NCBI RefSeq assembly: GCF_001493375.1
Contig: NZ_LN929760.1
Span: forward strand, 1-51,255
Direction of reading: 5' to 3'
Length of the DNA stretch: 51,255 nt
From: Streptomyces specialis
Lineage (GTDB): Bacteria > Actinomycetota > Actinomycetes > Streptomycetales > Streptomycetaceae
Shown: positions 8,182-17,808 of the stretch, piece after piece
Position numbering within the stretch: the first letter of the stretch is position 1
Layout of the letters: every line of letters begins with the position of its first letter
The notes under the pieces: generated by a model
The model's database searches: none
What the model was told of the DNA's origin: nothing
What the model saw: only the letters and a program-made list of their open reading frames with translations
Translations under genes and position numbers: made by a program

Positions 8182-8811
8182 ATGACTGACGACGCCCACG
8201 GACCCGAAGCCCCGGCCGAGCCCGGCACGGTCCGCCCCGGAGGCCGTACCGCCCGCGTGCGCGCGGCCGTTCTCGGAGCGGCCCGGGACGCCCTGACCGA
8301 GCGCGGTTTCGCCCACCTCGACCTCGCGGACGTCGCGCGCCGCGCCGGGGTGGGCAAAACGACGGTCTACCGCCGGTGGGGCACGGTGACCGGGCTCGTC
8401 GCGGACCTGCTCCTCGACATGGCCGAGCAGGCGCCGCCCCGCGTCACGACCGGCTCGCTGGCGGACGACCTGCGGGCCAACGCCCACCGCGTGCGGCGGG
8501 GGCTGGCCGACCCGCGCCCGGGCGCGCTGTTCCGGGGCATCATCGCCGCCGCCGCCTGCGACGAGCGCACCGCCGAGGCGCTGCGCCACTTCTACGCCGT
8601 GCGCGTCGACGAGTGGGCGCCCTGCGTCGAGGAGGCCGTGGAGCGCGGCGAGCTGCCGAAGGGCACGGACGCCCGCGAGGTGATCAGAGCCGTGGCGGCG
8701 CCGCTGCACCACCGGTTACTCACCGGCGACGGCCCCCTGGACGAGGACTGCGCCGACCGCGCCGCCGAGGCCGCGACCGAGGCCGCCCGCGCGGGGGTCT
8801 ATGTCCGCTGA
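8182..8811 (+). CDS. TetR-family transcriptional regulator
   Basis: A 209-residue TetR/AcrR-type repressor. The DNA-binding domain is at residues ~22-70, with the recognition helix in LADVARRAGVGKTTVYRRW; the rest is the helical ligand-binding region with a TetR_C-like tail. ATG 8182 follows GGGAGA; the TTG just before it is less likely. It is on the same strand as, and downstream of, the carotenoid oxygenase gene but has its own inverted repeat upstream. Its 3' end overlaps the convergent DUF4031 gene by 13 bases. Ligand unknown. Confidence 0.88.
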   Translation: MTDDAHGPEAPAEPGTVRPGGRTARVRAAVLGAARDALTERGFAHLDLADVARRAGVGKTTVYRRWGTVTGLVADLLLDMAEQAPPRVTTGSLADDLRANAHRVRRGLADPRPGALFRGIIAAAACDERTAEALRHFYAVRVDEWAPCVEEAVERGELPKGTDAREVIRAVAAPLHHRLLTGDGPLDEDCADRAAEAATEAARAGVYVR

Positions 8812-9071
8812 CCGCCGTGCTTCCTGCGCCGCAGCCCGGCCGCCCGCAGCCGGGCGACCACCTCGCGGCTGTCCACCTCGACGGCGCCGAGGGCGACCGC
8901 CTGGGCGTACCGCTCGGCGGGCAGGTCGTAGTGGTCGCGGTCGAAGGCACGCCGGGGGGCGCCGAGCCGGGCGGCGAAGTCGTGCAACTCGGCGAACGAC
9001 ACGTCGCTGACCAGGTGCGACCAGAGCCGGCCGTGCCCGGGCCAGATGGGGGGATCGATGTACACGGTCAC
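8799..9071 (-). CDS. DUF4031 domain protein
   Basis: A 90-residue protein beginning (GTG)TVYIDPPIWPGHG, with WSHLVSD and FAARLGAPRRAFDRDHYDLP, the conserved core of the actinobacterial DUF4031 family. Function unknown; its size, conserved His/Asp residues and lack of any targeting signal suggest a small cytosolic protein. Start GTG 9071 is three bases after the stop of the upstream gene, so the two are very likely co-transcribed. It overlaps the tetR end on the other strand. Confidence 0.8.
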   Translation of the reverse strand: MTVYIDPPIWPGHGRLWSHLVSDVSFAELHDFAARLGAPRRAFDRDHYDLPAERYAQAVALGAVEVDSREVVARLRAAGLRRRKHGGQRT

Positions 9072-9074
9072 GGC

Positions 9075-9464
9075 TCAGCGTCCCGCCCCCGCCAGCGCGC
9101 CCACGGGGGCCACCACCCGGCCGGTCGCCTCGCACACCCAGTGCGGGTCCTCGCCCAGCTCCGGCTCGACCTGAAGCGCGTGCGGCTCGTCGCGCGGACC
9201 GCCCCCGGCGCACAGCGGGCACAGCGGCCAGCGCCCCCGCCGGGCGAGCAGCGCGTCCTGCACGTCCTGCGCGAGGAGCCCGGTCACGAACGCCGCCCCG
9301 GCGGGCCACTGCTCGCACCACCAGCGCCGGTGGGACACCGCCTCCTCCAGCAGGGAGACCTCCTCGGGACCGGCCACCTCCCCACCGGCCGCCAGATCCG
9401 CCAGCACCAGGGCCCTGCCGCGGTGCAGGGCGTCTTCCGGGGTCGGCTGTTCCATACCGACCAT
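9075..9464 (-). CDS. Conserved hypothetical protein with CxxC motif
   Basis: About 129 residues from ATG 9464 (GGAG ten bases upstream); an alternative ATG at 9455 gives 126. Features seen: an acidic helical N-terminal half, a HRRWWCEQW stretch, then PLCPLCAGG, which could bind metal, and a later Cys. Not recognised as a named domain. It is followed by the DUF4031 gene after three bases, forming a two-gene unit next to murQ. Sequence 5' of about 9470 is an assembly artefact, so its promoter is not present here. Confidence 0.65.
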   Translation of the reverse strand: MVGMEQPTPEDALHRGRALVLADLAAGGEVAGPEEVSLLEEAVSHRRWWCEQWPAGAAFVTGLLAQDVQDALLARRGRWPLCPLCAGGGPRDEPHALQVEPELGEDPHWVCEATGRVVAPVGALAGAGR

Positions 9465-9469
9465 TGCAC

Positions 9470-9711
9470 CAGAACTCCGGCGCACCCCCCCGCCGAGGGC
9501 CTTGACGGCCCCCAGGGGCGAAAATAAGTTTCGGGCACAAGGAGGCTTCCCTGCCGGAGGCGGCGGTGACCCCACGGCCCTGGGGGCGCGAGCCGTCGCC
9601 CGCCGGGCTCGCCTACCTGCCACGGCTTCTCCCCCCGCCACCGCAAGTCGCTCCGTCTGCTCGCCTCCTGCCCCTCGCGTCGTCAGCGTCAGATGTTTAT
9701 AAGGCACACCG
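9470..9711. repeat. Assembly scar: error-rich inverted copy of the adjacent gene plus a Nextera adapter
   Basis: Bases 9541-9603 align without gaps to the reverse complement of 9298-9360 with about 50 of 63 identities by eye, and the similarity continues to ~9670 with more errors. The segment is thus a fold-back copy of the neighbouring hypothetical gene. Bases 9678-9709 then match the Nextera read-1 adapter with errors (TCGTC, AGCGTCAGATG, TTTATAAG-GCA). Native sequence resumes at about 9711 inside murQ. Open frames here are not genes. Confidence 0.9.
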
Positions 9712-10620
9712 GGCCCGGACTTCGAATCGCTGACGACCGAGGCGTACCGTCCCGAGCTGGCCGACATCGACCGCCGTCCGACGCTCGACATCGCCCGCGC
9801 CATGAACGCCGAGGACGCCCTCGTCCCCGGCGCCGTCGCCGCCCAGTTGCCGCGCATCGCCGCCGCCATCGACGCGGCGGCGGAACGGATGGCGCGCGGC
9901 GGGCGGCTGTTCTACCTGGGCGCCGGCACGGCGGGACGCCTCGGCGTGCTGGACGCCAGCGAGTGCCCGCCGACGTTCGACACCACGCCGGACCAGGTCA
10001 TCGGCATCGTCGCGGGCGGCCCGAGCGCCGTGGTGTCGGCCGTGGAGGGCGCCGAGGACAACGGCGCCCTGGCCGCGTCCGACCTGGACGCGCACCGCGT
10101 CGCGCCGGACGACGTGGTGGTCGGCGTCTCCGCCTCGGGACGCACCCCGTACGCGGTCGGCGCGGTGGAGCACGCCCGGGCGCGCGGCGCGCTGACGATC
10201 GGCCTGTCGTGCAACCCGGGCTCCCCGCTGGCCGCCGCCGCCGAGCACGGCATCGAGGTCGTCGTCGGCCCCGAGCTGCTCACCGGCTCGACGCGCCTGA
10301 AAGCGGGCACCGCGCAGAAGCTCGTGCTCAACATGATCTCGACCATCAGCATGATCCGGCTCGGCAAGACCTACGGGAACCTGATGGTGGACGTGCGCGC
10401 CTCGAACGAGAAGCTCCGCGCCCGCTCGCGCCGCATCGTCCACCTCGCGACGGGCGCGCCGGACGAGGAGATCGACTCCGCCCTGTCCGCGACGGGCGGC
10501 GAGGTGAAGCACGCCATCCTGACCATCCTCGGCGGTGTGGACGCCCCGACCGCGGGCCGCCTGCTCACCGAATCCCGCGGCCACCTCCGCGCGGCCCTCT
10601 CCGCCGCGACCCGGAACTGA
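9712..10620 (+). CDS. murQ: N-acetylmuramic acid 6-phosphate etherase, 5'-truncated by assembly scar
   Basis: Cleaves the lactyl ether of MurNAc-6-phosphate to give GlcNAc-6-phosphate and D-lactate in peptidoglycan recycling. Family marks: LTTEAYRPELADID near the truncated start, the SIS-type sugar-phosphate site (RLFYLGAGTAGRLGVLDASE), PPTFDTTPDQVIGIVAGG, SASGRTPYAVGAVEHA and STRLKAGTAQKLVLNMIST. The coding frame continues upstream of the first ATG (9802) through recognisable family sequence to 9712, so that ATG is internal and roughly the first 20-25 codons are missing. Its product feeds NagA, whose gene is also in this window. Confidence 0.92.
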   Translation, partial: GPDFESLTTEAYRPELADIDRRPTLDIARAMNAEDALVPGAVAAQLPRIAAAIDAAAERMARGGRLFYLGAGTAGRLGVLDASECPPTFDTTPDQVIGIVAGGPSAVVSAVEGAEDNGALAASDLDAHRVAPDDVVVGVSASGRTPYAVGAVEHARARGALTIGLSCNPGSPLAAAAEHGIEVVVGPELLTGSTRLKAGTAQKLVLNMISTISMIRLGKTYGNLMVDVRASNEKLRARSRRIVHLATGAPDEEIDSALSATGGEVKHAILTILGGVDAPTAGRLLTESRGHLRAALSAATRN

Positions 10621-10784
10621 GCACCGCCTTTGCGCCACATGGCTGATACGTCAGCATCATTAGACCCGTATCCCTCGAATGGGTGGTTTGCGGCTGCGAC
10701 TATGGCTCATTTCATCCGCTGGTAACACGAACGGACAATCGTTCCAGGTGTCTCTTCCAACCCCCACAGTGAAAGGGAGACACC

Positions 10785-10958
10785 TTGCGTACCATGCGTC
10801 ACTTCGGAGTCAAGGCCGCCGCCACCGTCGGAATTCTGACCGGAATCGCCCTCCTGGGTTCCGCGGGTTCGGCCTCGGCGGTCGAGGTGGACCTCGGCGT
10901 CGAGCCGACCGTGAAGGCTCTCGTCCACCTCCTGGCGAGCCTGGGCATCTACCTCTGA
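10785..10958 (+). CDS. Small secreted peptide with signal sequence
   Basis: A 57-residue ORF starting at TTG 10785 (AGGGAG five bases upstream) or ATG 10794. A basic N-region (MRHFGVKAAA), a hydrophobic core (TVGILTGIALLG) and AGSASA before the predicted cut give a textbook Sec signal peptide. The mature part would be only ~20 residues, beginning VEVDLGVEPTVKAL. No cysteine and no recognised family. It lies between murQ and groEL2 and ends just before a strong bidirectional terminator. Codon use and the well-placed ribosome site favour a real gene. Confidence 0.7.
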   Translation: MRTMRHFGVKAAATVGILTGIALLGSAGSASAVEVDLGVEPTVKALVHLLASLGIYL

Positions 10959-10980
10959 TCTCCGGCCCCCACACGACGAC

Positions 10981-11016
10981 GAGGGCGGCACCCCCCTTCC
11001 GGGGGGTGCCGCCCTC
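10981..11016. terminator. Bidirectional terminator between the small secreted peptide gene and groEL2
   Basis: A perfect 16-bp stem (GAGGGCGGCACCCCCC) with a 4-base loop lies between the convergent ends at 10958 and 11056. Confidence 0.85.
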
Positions 11017-11055
11017 CTCACCTGTCCGGCGGTGCCGGCGAGGCGTGGCGCGGAC

Positions 11056-12876
<1,821 letters not shown>

Positions 12877-12895
12877 CAGGCCGAAGGCCTTCCCT

Positions 12896-12956
12896 GGGGG
12901 GTGGTGGTCGGTGGGGGCACCCCCGGACGGGGTGCCCCCAGCGACCACCACCCCCC
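12896..12956. repeat. 28-bp inverted repeat abutting the rpiR fragment
   Basis: Arms 12896-12923 and 12929-12956 are complementary at 27 of 28 positions around a 5-base loop. It could be a natural terminator-like hairpin, but it lies upstream of groEL2 and directly touches the first coding bases of an rpiR gene that lacks a start codon. That makes a fold-back or misjoin just as plausible. Confidence 0.6.
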
Positions 12957-13815
12957 GAGCCCGCCGCGCTGGCCGCGAAGGTCCGCACCATGGCGCCCTC
13001 CCTGACCCGTTCCATGCAGCGCGTCGCCGAGACGGTCGCGGGCGACCCGGCCGGCTGCGCCGCGCTCACCGTCACCGGCCTCGCCGAGCGCACCGGCACC
13101 AGCGAGGCCACCGTCGTGCGCACCGCCCGCCTCCTGGGCTACCCCGGGTACCGGGACCTGCGCCTCGCGCTGGCCGGGCTCGCCGCCCAGCAGGCGTCGG
13201 GCGCCGCCCCGGCCGTCACCGCCGACATCTCGGTGGACGACCCGCTCGGCGACGTCGTCGCCAAGCTCGCCCAGGACGAGCGCCAGACCCTCACCGACAC
13301 CGCCGGGGCGCTCGACATAGCTCAGCTCGACGCGTCCGTCACCGCCCTGGCCGCCGCCCGGCGGATCGACGTCTACGGCATCGGCGCCTCCTCGCTCGTG
13401 GCCCAGGACCTGGCGCAGAAGCTCCTGCGCATCGGCCTGATCGCCCACGCGCACCCCGACCCGCACCTGGCCGTCACCAACGCGGTCCAGTTGCGCGCCG
13501 GGGACGTCGCCGTGGCCATCACCCACTCCGGCCGCACGGTGGACGTCATCGAGCCGCTCCGGGCCGCCTTCGACCGCGGCGCCACCACCGTCGCCGTCAC
13601 CGGCCGCCCCGACGGCGAGATCACCCACTACGCCGACCACGTCCTCACCACCTCCACCGCCCGCGAGAGCGAGCTGCGCCCGGCCGCCATGTCCAGCCGC
13701 ACCAGCCAGCTCCTCGTCGTGGACTGCCTGTTCATCGGTGTCGCCCAGCGCACCTACGACGCCGCCGCGCCCGCGCTGCGCGCCAGCTACGAGGCGCTCG
13801 CCCACCGTCACTCCC
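12957..13815 (+). CDS. RpiR/MurR-family regulator, both ends damaged
   Basis: An RpiR-type regulator: N-terminal helix-turn-helix (LAERTGTSEATVVRTARLLGYPGY) and a C-terminal SIS sugar-phosphate domain (YGIGASSLVAQDLAQKLLRIG, AITHSGRTVDVIEPL, ESELRPAAMSSRTSQLLVVD). Such proteins usually lie next to murQ and control amino-sugar recycling. Here coding sequence begins abruptly after the hairpin at 12956 with no credible start; ATG 12990 is internal to the conserved region. The frame runs into adapter at 13816, so the last few residues after ALAHRHSP are lost. Its position between groEL2 and the cold-shock gene is probably a scaffolding artefact. Confidence 0.8.
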
Positions 13816-13971
13816 CTGTCTCTCATCCACCTCTGACGCCGCCGACGCAGAGGATAGCGGAGAATCCGGTTGTTCCAGTACGGACAAAAACTACACCACA
13901 GCGACGATGTCTAACATCTTAAGAGACTTCTAATTATATCACACTCTCTCACACGACTGCTCTGTTGCGTA
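13816..13971. other. Nextera adapter read-through and unplaced low-quality sequence
   Basis: 13816-13848 matches the reverse complement of the Nextera read-1 adapter (starting CTGTCTCT, containing TCTGACGC and GCCGACG) at 28 of 33 positions; every mismatch is a C in place of A or T. The following ~120 bases have unusually low GC and match nothing in the window. Confidence 0.9.
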
Positions 13972-14226
13972 GTGCCCAACGGCCGACGGGGCCGGGCGCC
14001 CCGCCGTCCCCGCCGCGCGGGCCGCGGCTTGCCCCAGGCCCCCGACCCTGCCGGGGGGTGCGGGGCCTGGCCCGCCCGCCCCTCCGCGCCACCTGGCGTG
14101 CTTGCGCCCCCCCTCCCCCGGACGGAGTCCGGGGGAGGGTGGGCGCAAGCACGCGAGGTGGCGCGGAGGGGCGGACGCGCCAGGGCCCGCACCCTCGGTG
14201 AGGGTGCGGGCCCTGGGGCAAGCCGC
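13972..14226. repeat. 100-bp-arm fold-back repeat beside the cold-shock gene
   Basis: Arm 14024-14123 and arm 14127-14226 are near-complementary around a 3-base loop. The left arm reads like an error-rich reverse copy of the right arm, and weaker reverse similarity continues left to ~13972, matching the 3' end of the cold-shock gene. The right arm contains a clean terminator, so it is the native copy. The left arm is most likely a sequencing or assembly fold-back like the one at 9541. Confidence 0.8.
14180..14216 (-). terminator. Terminator of the cold-shock gene
   Basis: Perfect 16-bp stem (CCAGGGCCCGCACCCT) with a 5-base loop, 26 bases after the stop codon of the cold-shock gene on the minus strand. 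Confidence 0.85.
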
Positions 14227-14241
14227 AGTACGGTCGGCGGT

Positions 14242-14445
14242 TCAGGCGGTCACTCGGACCATGTCGGCCTGTGGCCCCTTCTGTCCCTGCGAGATCTCGA
14301 ACTCGACCCGCTGCCCCTCTTCCAGGGTGCGGTACCCGTCCATCTGAATCGCGCTGTAGTGGACGAACACGTCCGCACCACCGTCTACCGCGATGAAGCC
14401 GTAGCCCTTCTCCGCGTTGAACCACTTGACGGCGCCCTGAGCCAT
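14242..14445 (-). CDS. Cold-shock protein (CspA family)
   Basis: A 67-residue OB-fold single-stranded nucleic-acid binding protein. RNP1 (KGYGFI, residues ~13-18) and RNP2 (VFVHYSAI, ~27-34) are intact, and length is standard. It would act as an RNA chaperone; Streptomyces has several such genes. ATG 14445 is preceded by GGAGTTAGGA. The long AT-rich stretch upstream may encode a leader, as is common for csp genes. A hairpin terminator follows. Its neighbour to the left in this assembly (rpiR) is separated by adapter sequence and need not be its real neighbour. Confidence 0.95.
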   Translation of the reverse strand: MAQGAVKWFNAEKGYGFIAVDGGADVFVHYSAIQMDGYRTLEEGQRVEFEISQGQKGPQADMVRVTA

Positions 14446-14807
14446 TCCTAACTCCCCATTTTGCCGGCCCTTTCACGGGACCGCACTTCGCGGGCCCGGG
14501 TCAGACCTCTCAGACCCCACCCCCATGGCGGTTGGGGGGTGTGCGCCGGAACGCGTCGACCGCCGCTGAATGTATCTGTACGGACGCCCAGTGCAACAGG
14601 CCATTCGGGAGAGAATTCTTGACGGCCCAGAACGGGCAAAGAACGCAAATTAGCTGAAAGTTGAATCTTTCTTGCCCGCCCAAAAGTGCCAACCCGACAA
14701 TTGGTACACGATTTTCATCGCCTTCTCAGCAAGAACCGGCGAGAATTCATATGCGGGTGGCACACGTACGGGATGAGACCAGGGCCACTCTAGCGCCCCC
14801 GTCGCGG
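14446..14807 (-). promoter_or_regulatory. Upstream region of the cold-shock gene
   Basis: No gene seen. 14590-14755 has clearly lower GC than its surroundings and is the likely promoter and leader. A short hairpin with arms near 14519-14525 and 14533-14540 would lie in the leader. The ORFs that can be opened here show no coding character. Confidence 0.45.
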
Positions 14808-14846
14808 ACGACCGCCCCGCGCGACGGGGTCGCGCGGGGCGGTCGT
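14808..14846 (-). terminator. Terminator of the thrC-cysO unit
   Basis: A perfect 18-bp stem (ACGACCGCCCCGCGCGAC) with a 3-base loop, 23 bases beyond the cysO stop codon. Confidence 0.85.
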
Positions 14847-14869
14847 GGAGCCGCTGTGAAGGCGGGCGG

Positions 14870-15145
14870 TCAGCCGCCCGCGACAGCCGGGATGATCGAG
14901 ACGCCCGCGCCGTCCGGGGTCGGGGTCTTCAGGCCGTCCGTGAAGCGCACGTCGTCGTCGTTCACATAAACGTTGACGAATCGCCGCAGCTTGCCGTCCT
15001 CGTCCAGCACCCGGGCGGCGATCCCCTGGTGGTTCCGGTCGAGGTCGGCGAGCACGTCGCTCAGCGTCTGCCCCTCGGCGGTGACCTCCGCCTTGCCGCC
15101 GGTGTACGTACGAAGGATGGTCGGGATTCGGACGGTAACGCTCAT
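14870..15145 (-). CDS. cysO: Sulfur-carrier protein, CysO-like (ThiS/MoaD family)
   Basis: A 91-residue ubiquitin-fold carrier ending in the essential AVAGG; the C-terminal Gly would be adenylated and thiocarboxylated. It follows Mycobacterium tuberculosis CysO, as I remember it, closely: IPTILR, TGG, RFVNVYVNDDDVRF and IIPAVAGG all correspond. CysO thiocarboxylate donates sulfur to O-phosphoserine (CysM) in cysteine synthesis, and in some actinomycetes to thio-sugar pathways. Here it overlaps thrC by ATGA, so the two are translationally coupled and share the upstream SAM riboswitch. No cysM or mec-type protease gene is in the window. Confidence 0.88.
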   Translation of the reverse strand: MSVTVRIPTILRTYTGGKAEVTAEGQTLSDVLADLDRNHQGIAARVLDEDGKLRRFVNVYVNDDDVRFTDGLKTPTPDGAGVSIIPAVAGG

Positions 15146-16440
15146 GATGCGAGGCCAGCCTCTCGGAACGCGTCAAGATTCGGACGGATGATGGCGGAGG
15201 GACGAGCGGTGGAGTCCACCGCGTCCAGAGTCTTCAGGCCGTCACCGGTGTTGAGGACGACGGTGGTCAGCGAGGGGTCGAGGGCGCCGGACTCGATGAG
15301 CTTCCTGGTCACCCCGACCGTCACCCCGCCCGCGGTCTCCGCGAAGACGCCCTCGGTGCGCGCCAGCAGGTGGATCGCGTCCACGATCTCCTCGTCCGTG
15401 ACGTCCTCGACCGCGCCACCCGTCCGCCGGGCGATGTCCAGCACGTACGGGCCGTCCGCCGGGTTGCCGATCGCCAGCGACTTGGCGATGGTGTCCGGCC
15501 TGACCGGCCGCACCACGTCGTGGCCGGCCTTGTACGCCTGCGAGACCGGGGAGCAGCCGGCCGCCTGGGCGCCGAAAATCTTGTAGGGCTTGTCCTCGAC
15601 CAGCCCGACGGCGATCAGCTCCTTCAGCCCCTTGTCGATCTTGGTGAGCTGGGAGCCGGAGGCGATGGGCACGACCAGTTGGTCGGGCAGTCGCCAGCCG
15701 AGCTGCTCGCAGATCTCGTAGGCCAGGGTCTTGGAGCCCTCCGCGTAGTACGGCCGGAGGTTGACGTTCACAAAGCCCCAGCCCTCGCCGGCCGGGTCGC
15801 CGATCAGCTCGCTGCAGAAGCGGTTCACGTCGTCGTACGTGCCCTCGATGCCGACCACGTCGCCGCCGTACACCGCCGCCATGACGACCTTGCCCTGCTC
15901 CAGGTCGTGCGGGATGAAGACGCAGGAGCGCAGCCCCGCGCGGGCCGCGGCGGCGCCGACGGCGCCGGCCAGGTTGCCCGTGGAGGAGCAGGAGAGGGTG
16001 GTGAAGCCGAAGGCGCGGGCGGCCTCGACCGCGTTGGCCACCACCCGGTCCTTGAACGAGTGCGTCGGGTTGCCGGAGTCGTCCTTGACGTACAGCCCGC
16101 CGGTGACGCCCAGCGCGGCGGCGAGGCGGTCGGCCTTGACGAGCTTGGTCCAGCCCGGGTTCAGGTTCGGCTTGTCCGCGACGTCGGCGGGCACGGGGAG
16201 CAGCGGCGCGTAACGCCAGATGCTGGCCGGTCCCGCCTCGATCCGGCGTCGCAGCTCTTCGGGGTCGCCGCTGGGAAGCTCGTATGCGATCTCCAGCGGC
16301 CCGAAACAGGACGCACAGGCGAAGATCGGGGCGAGTCCGAACCGCTCGCCGCACTCCCGGCAGGACAGCGCCACGGCGGGGCCGAGGTCGATGGAGGGGG
16401 TGGCGGCGCGCCCGGCGCCGGCTTGAGTGAGCACAGACAT
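15142..16440 (-). CDS. thrC: Threonine synthase
   Basis: A 432-residue PLP enzyme converting O-phosphohomoserine to threonine. It has an N-terminal zinc-ribbon (Cys27, Cys30, Cys42, Cys45), the PLP lysine in NPTHSFKDR (Lys130), and the phosphate-binding SCSSTGNLAGAVGA loop. ATG 16440 follows GGAGAAGGG. O-phosphohomoserine is also the methionine precursor in actinobacteria, which makes control by S-adenosylmethionine sensible. A SAM riboswitch lies 17 bases upstream. It overlaps cysO by four bases. Confidence 0.95.
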   Translation of the reverse strand: MSVLTQAGAGRAATPSIDLGPAVALSCRECGERFGLAPIFACASCFGPLEIAYELPSGDPEELRRRIEAGPASIWRYAPLLPVPADVADKPNLNPGWTKLVKADRLAAALGVTGGLYVKDDSGNPTHSFKDRVVANAVEAARAFGFTTLSCSSTGNLAGAVGAAAARAGLRSCVFIPHDLEQGKVVMAAVYGGDVVGIEGTYDDVNRFCSELIGDPAGEGWGFVNVNLRPYYAEGSKTLAYEICEQLGWRLPDQLVVPIASGSQLTKIDKGLKELIAVGLVEDKPYKIFGAQAAGCSPVSQAYKAGHDVVRPVRPDTIAKSLAIGNPADGPYVLDIARRTGGAVEDVTDEEIVDAIHLLARTEGVFAETAGGVTVGVTRKLIESGALDPSLTTVVLNTGDGLKTLDAVDSTARPSAIIRPNLDAFREAGLAS

Positions 16441-16456
16441 GTGCGAGGCCCTTCTC

Positions 16457-16591
16457 CTCATCTTCCCCACGACGACTTTCGCCGCAGGACGGATTTGGCA
16501 CCTTCCCCACCGGGAGCCTCGCGTCTTCACGAGACCGGCGGAAGGGTTGCCGGGGCTTCAACGGGCCGTTCCCTCTGCCCCTCTGGATGAG
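16457..16591 (-). ncRNA. SAM (S-box, SAM-I type) riboswitch upstream of thrC
   Basis: Read on the minus strand, the leader opens with CTCATCC-AGAGGGGCAGAGGGA, continues CGGCCCGTTGAAGCC and CCGGCAACC, then GGTGCCAAATCC, and closes with GATGAG. These are the conserved blocks of the S-box aptamer in the right order; the P1 strands are 16586-16591 and 16457-16462. The 3' strand of P1 abuts the GGAGAAGGG ribosome site of thrC, so ligand binding would most simply block translation. No clear intrinsic terminator follows, which fits translational control. Confidence 0.9.
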
Positions 16592-16819
16592 CGGTATGTG
16601 GTTGTCCGCGCGGCTACCCGATATGCGGAGGACACCTGCGCTGTTCGAGACTGTAACGGACGGCCCGCACAATGGCCCGGGCCGTCCGATCCGCGAGACA
16701 CGGGAACCGTCCCCGAGATCACGAAAGAAACCTGGTCCCGGTGGGTTCGGACTCAGCCAGGAAGGGGCAGATACGCCCATACGGAGTAAATGTGGCCGAA
16801 CGCGACAGGAGCGACATTC

Positions 16820-17785
16820 GTGCTGGAAGAGGCAGAGGAGTGGCTGAGCCGCCGGTCCTGGGACGCCGCTGACCGCTCTATGCCGCAGATGTTGAACGCG
16901 AAGCGGGCAGCAGGCGCGGCAGGCAGCATCAGCGTGGTCCTCCCCGCGCTGAACGAGGAGGCGACCGTCGGTGCCATCGTGGAAGCGCTCCGGCGCGACC
17001 TCATGGAGGACGTGCCACTGATCGACGAACTGATGGTGGTGGACTCCGGCTCCACCGACCGCACCTCGGAGGTGGCCGCCGCGGCGGGTGCCAAGGTCGT
17101 GCACCGCGACGAGATCCTGCCGCGGATGCCGACCGTTCCCGGCAAGGGCGAGGTGCTCTGGCGCTCGCTCATGGCCACCAGCGGCGAGATCGTGTGTTTC
17201 GTCGACGCCGACCTGAGGGATTTCGACTCCCGATTCGTCTCCGGCATCCTCGGCCCCCTGCTCACCGAGCCGAGCGTGCATCTGGTCAAGGCGATGTACG
17301 ACCGGCCGCTGGGCGAGCAGCCCTCGCAGGCCCGGCAGGGGGGCAGAGTCACCGAGCTGGTCGCCCGCCCCCTGCTGAACCTGCACTGGCCGCAGTTGGC
17401 CGGGGTGGTCCAGCCGCTGGGCGGGGAGTACGCGGCCCGCCGCTCGCTGCTGGAGCGGCTCCCGTTCCCCGTCGGGTACGGGGTGGAGCTCGGCCTGCTG
17501 ATCGACACGCTCCACCTGGCGGGGCTCGACGCCCTCGCCCAGGTCGACGTGGGCGTGCGCAAGCACCGGCACCAGGACGGCCAGGCCCTGGGCCGGATGG
17601 CCGCCGCGATCATGCGCACCGCGCAGAGCCGGCTGCCCGGCTCGGTGATGCCCATCAGGCTCGGGCTCACCCAGTTCGAACGTACGGACGACGGCGGTTT
17701 CGCGCCGCTGACGTACGCGATCAACGCGGAGGAGCGGCCCCCGATGGCCACCATCCCCGAGTACGCCGCCCGCCAGGCGGCGTGA
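16820..17785 (+). CDS. gpgS: Glucosyl-3-phosphoglycerate synthase (GT81)
   Basis: A 321-residue retaining glycosyltransferase that makes glucosyl-3-phosphoglycerate from NDP-glucose and 3-phosphoglycerate, first step to glucosylglycerate or methylglucose-polysaccharide primers. Seen: SVVLPALNEEATVG (~38-51), DSGSTDRTSE, the metal-binding DAD (Asp129, Asp131) and the GGEYAARRSLLERLPF acceptor region. I prefer GTG 16820 (AGGAG eight bases upstream, family-like VLEEAEEWL start) over ATG 16790. It is divergent from thrC and followed by a terminator; trehalose genes come next, so this is a compatible-solute and glycogen-related neighbourhood. Confidence 0.88.
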   Translation: MLEEAEEWLSRRSWDAADRSMPQMLNAKRAAGAAGSISVVLPALNEEATVGAIVEALRRDLMEDVPLIDELMVVDSGSTDRTSEVAAAAGAKVVHRDEILPRMPTVPGKGEVLWRSLMATSGEIVCFVDADLRDFDSRFVSGILGPLLTEPSVHLVKAMYDRPLGEQPSQARQGGRVTELVARPLLNLHWPQLAGVVQPLGGEYAARRSLLERLPFPVGYGVELGLLIDTLHLAGLDALAQVDVGVRKHRHQDGQALGRMAAAIMRTAQSRLPGSVMPIRLGLTQFERTDDGGFAPLTYAINAEERPPMATIPEYAARQAA

Positions 17786-17808
17786 CGCGGCTCTCCCGCC
17801 CGTCTCCC

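Noticed and set aside
9470..9675. Coding frames upstream of murQ extending the small CxxC gene
   Set aside because: The DNA is a fold-back copy plus adapter, so the extensions are not real.
13911..14480. Several 70-175 codon frames in and around the 100-bp inverted repeat
   Set aside because: They arise from the fold-back artefact and the csp terminator, and have no ribosome sites or coding character.
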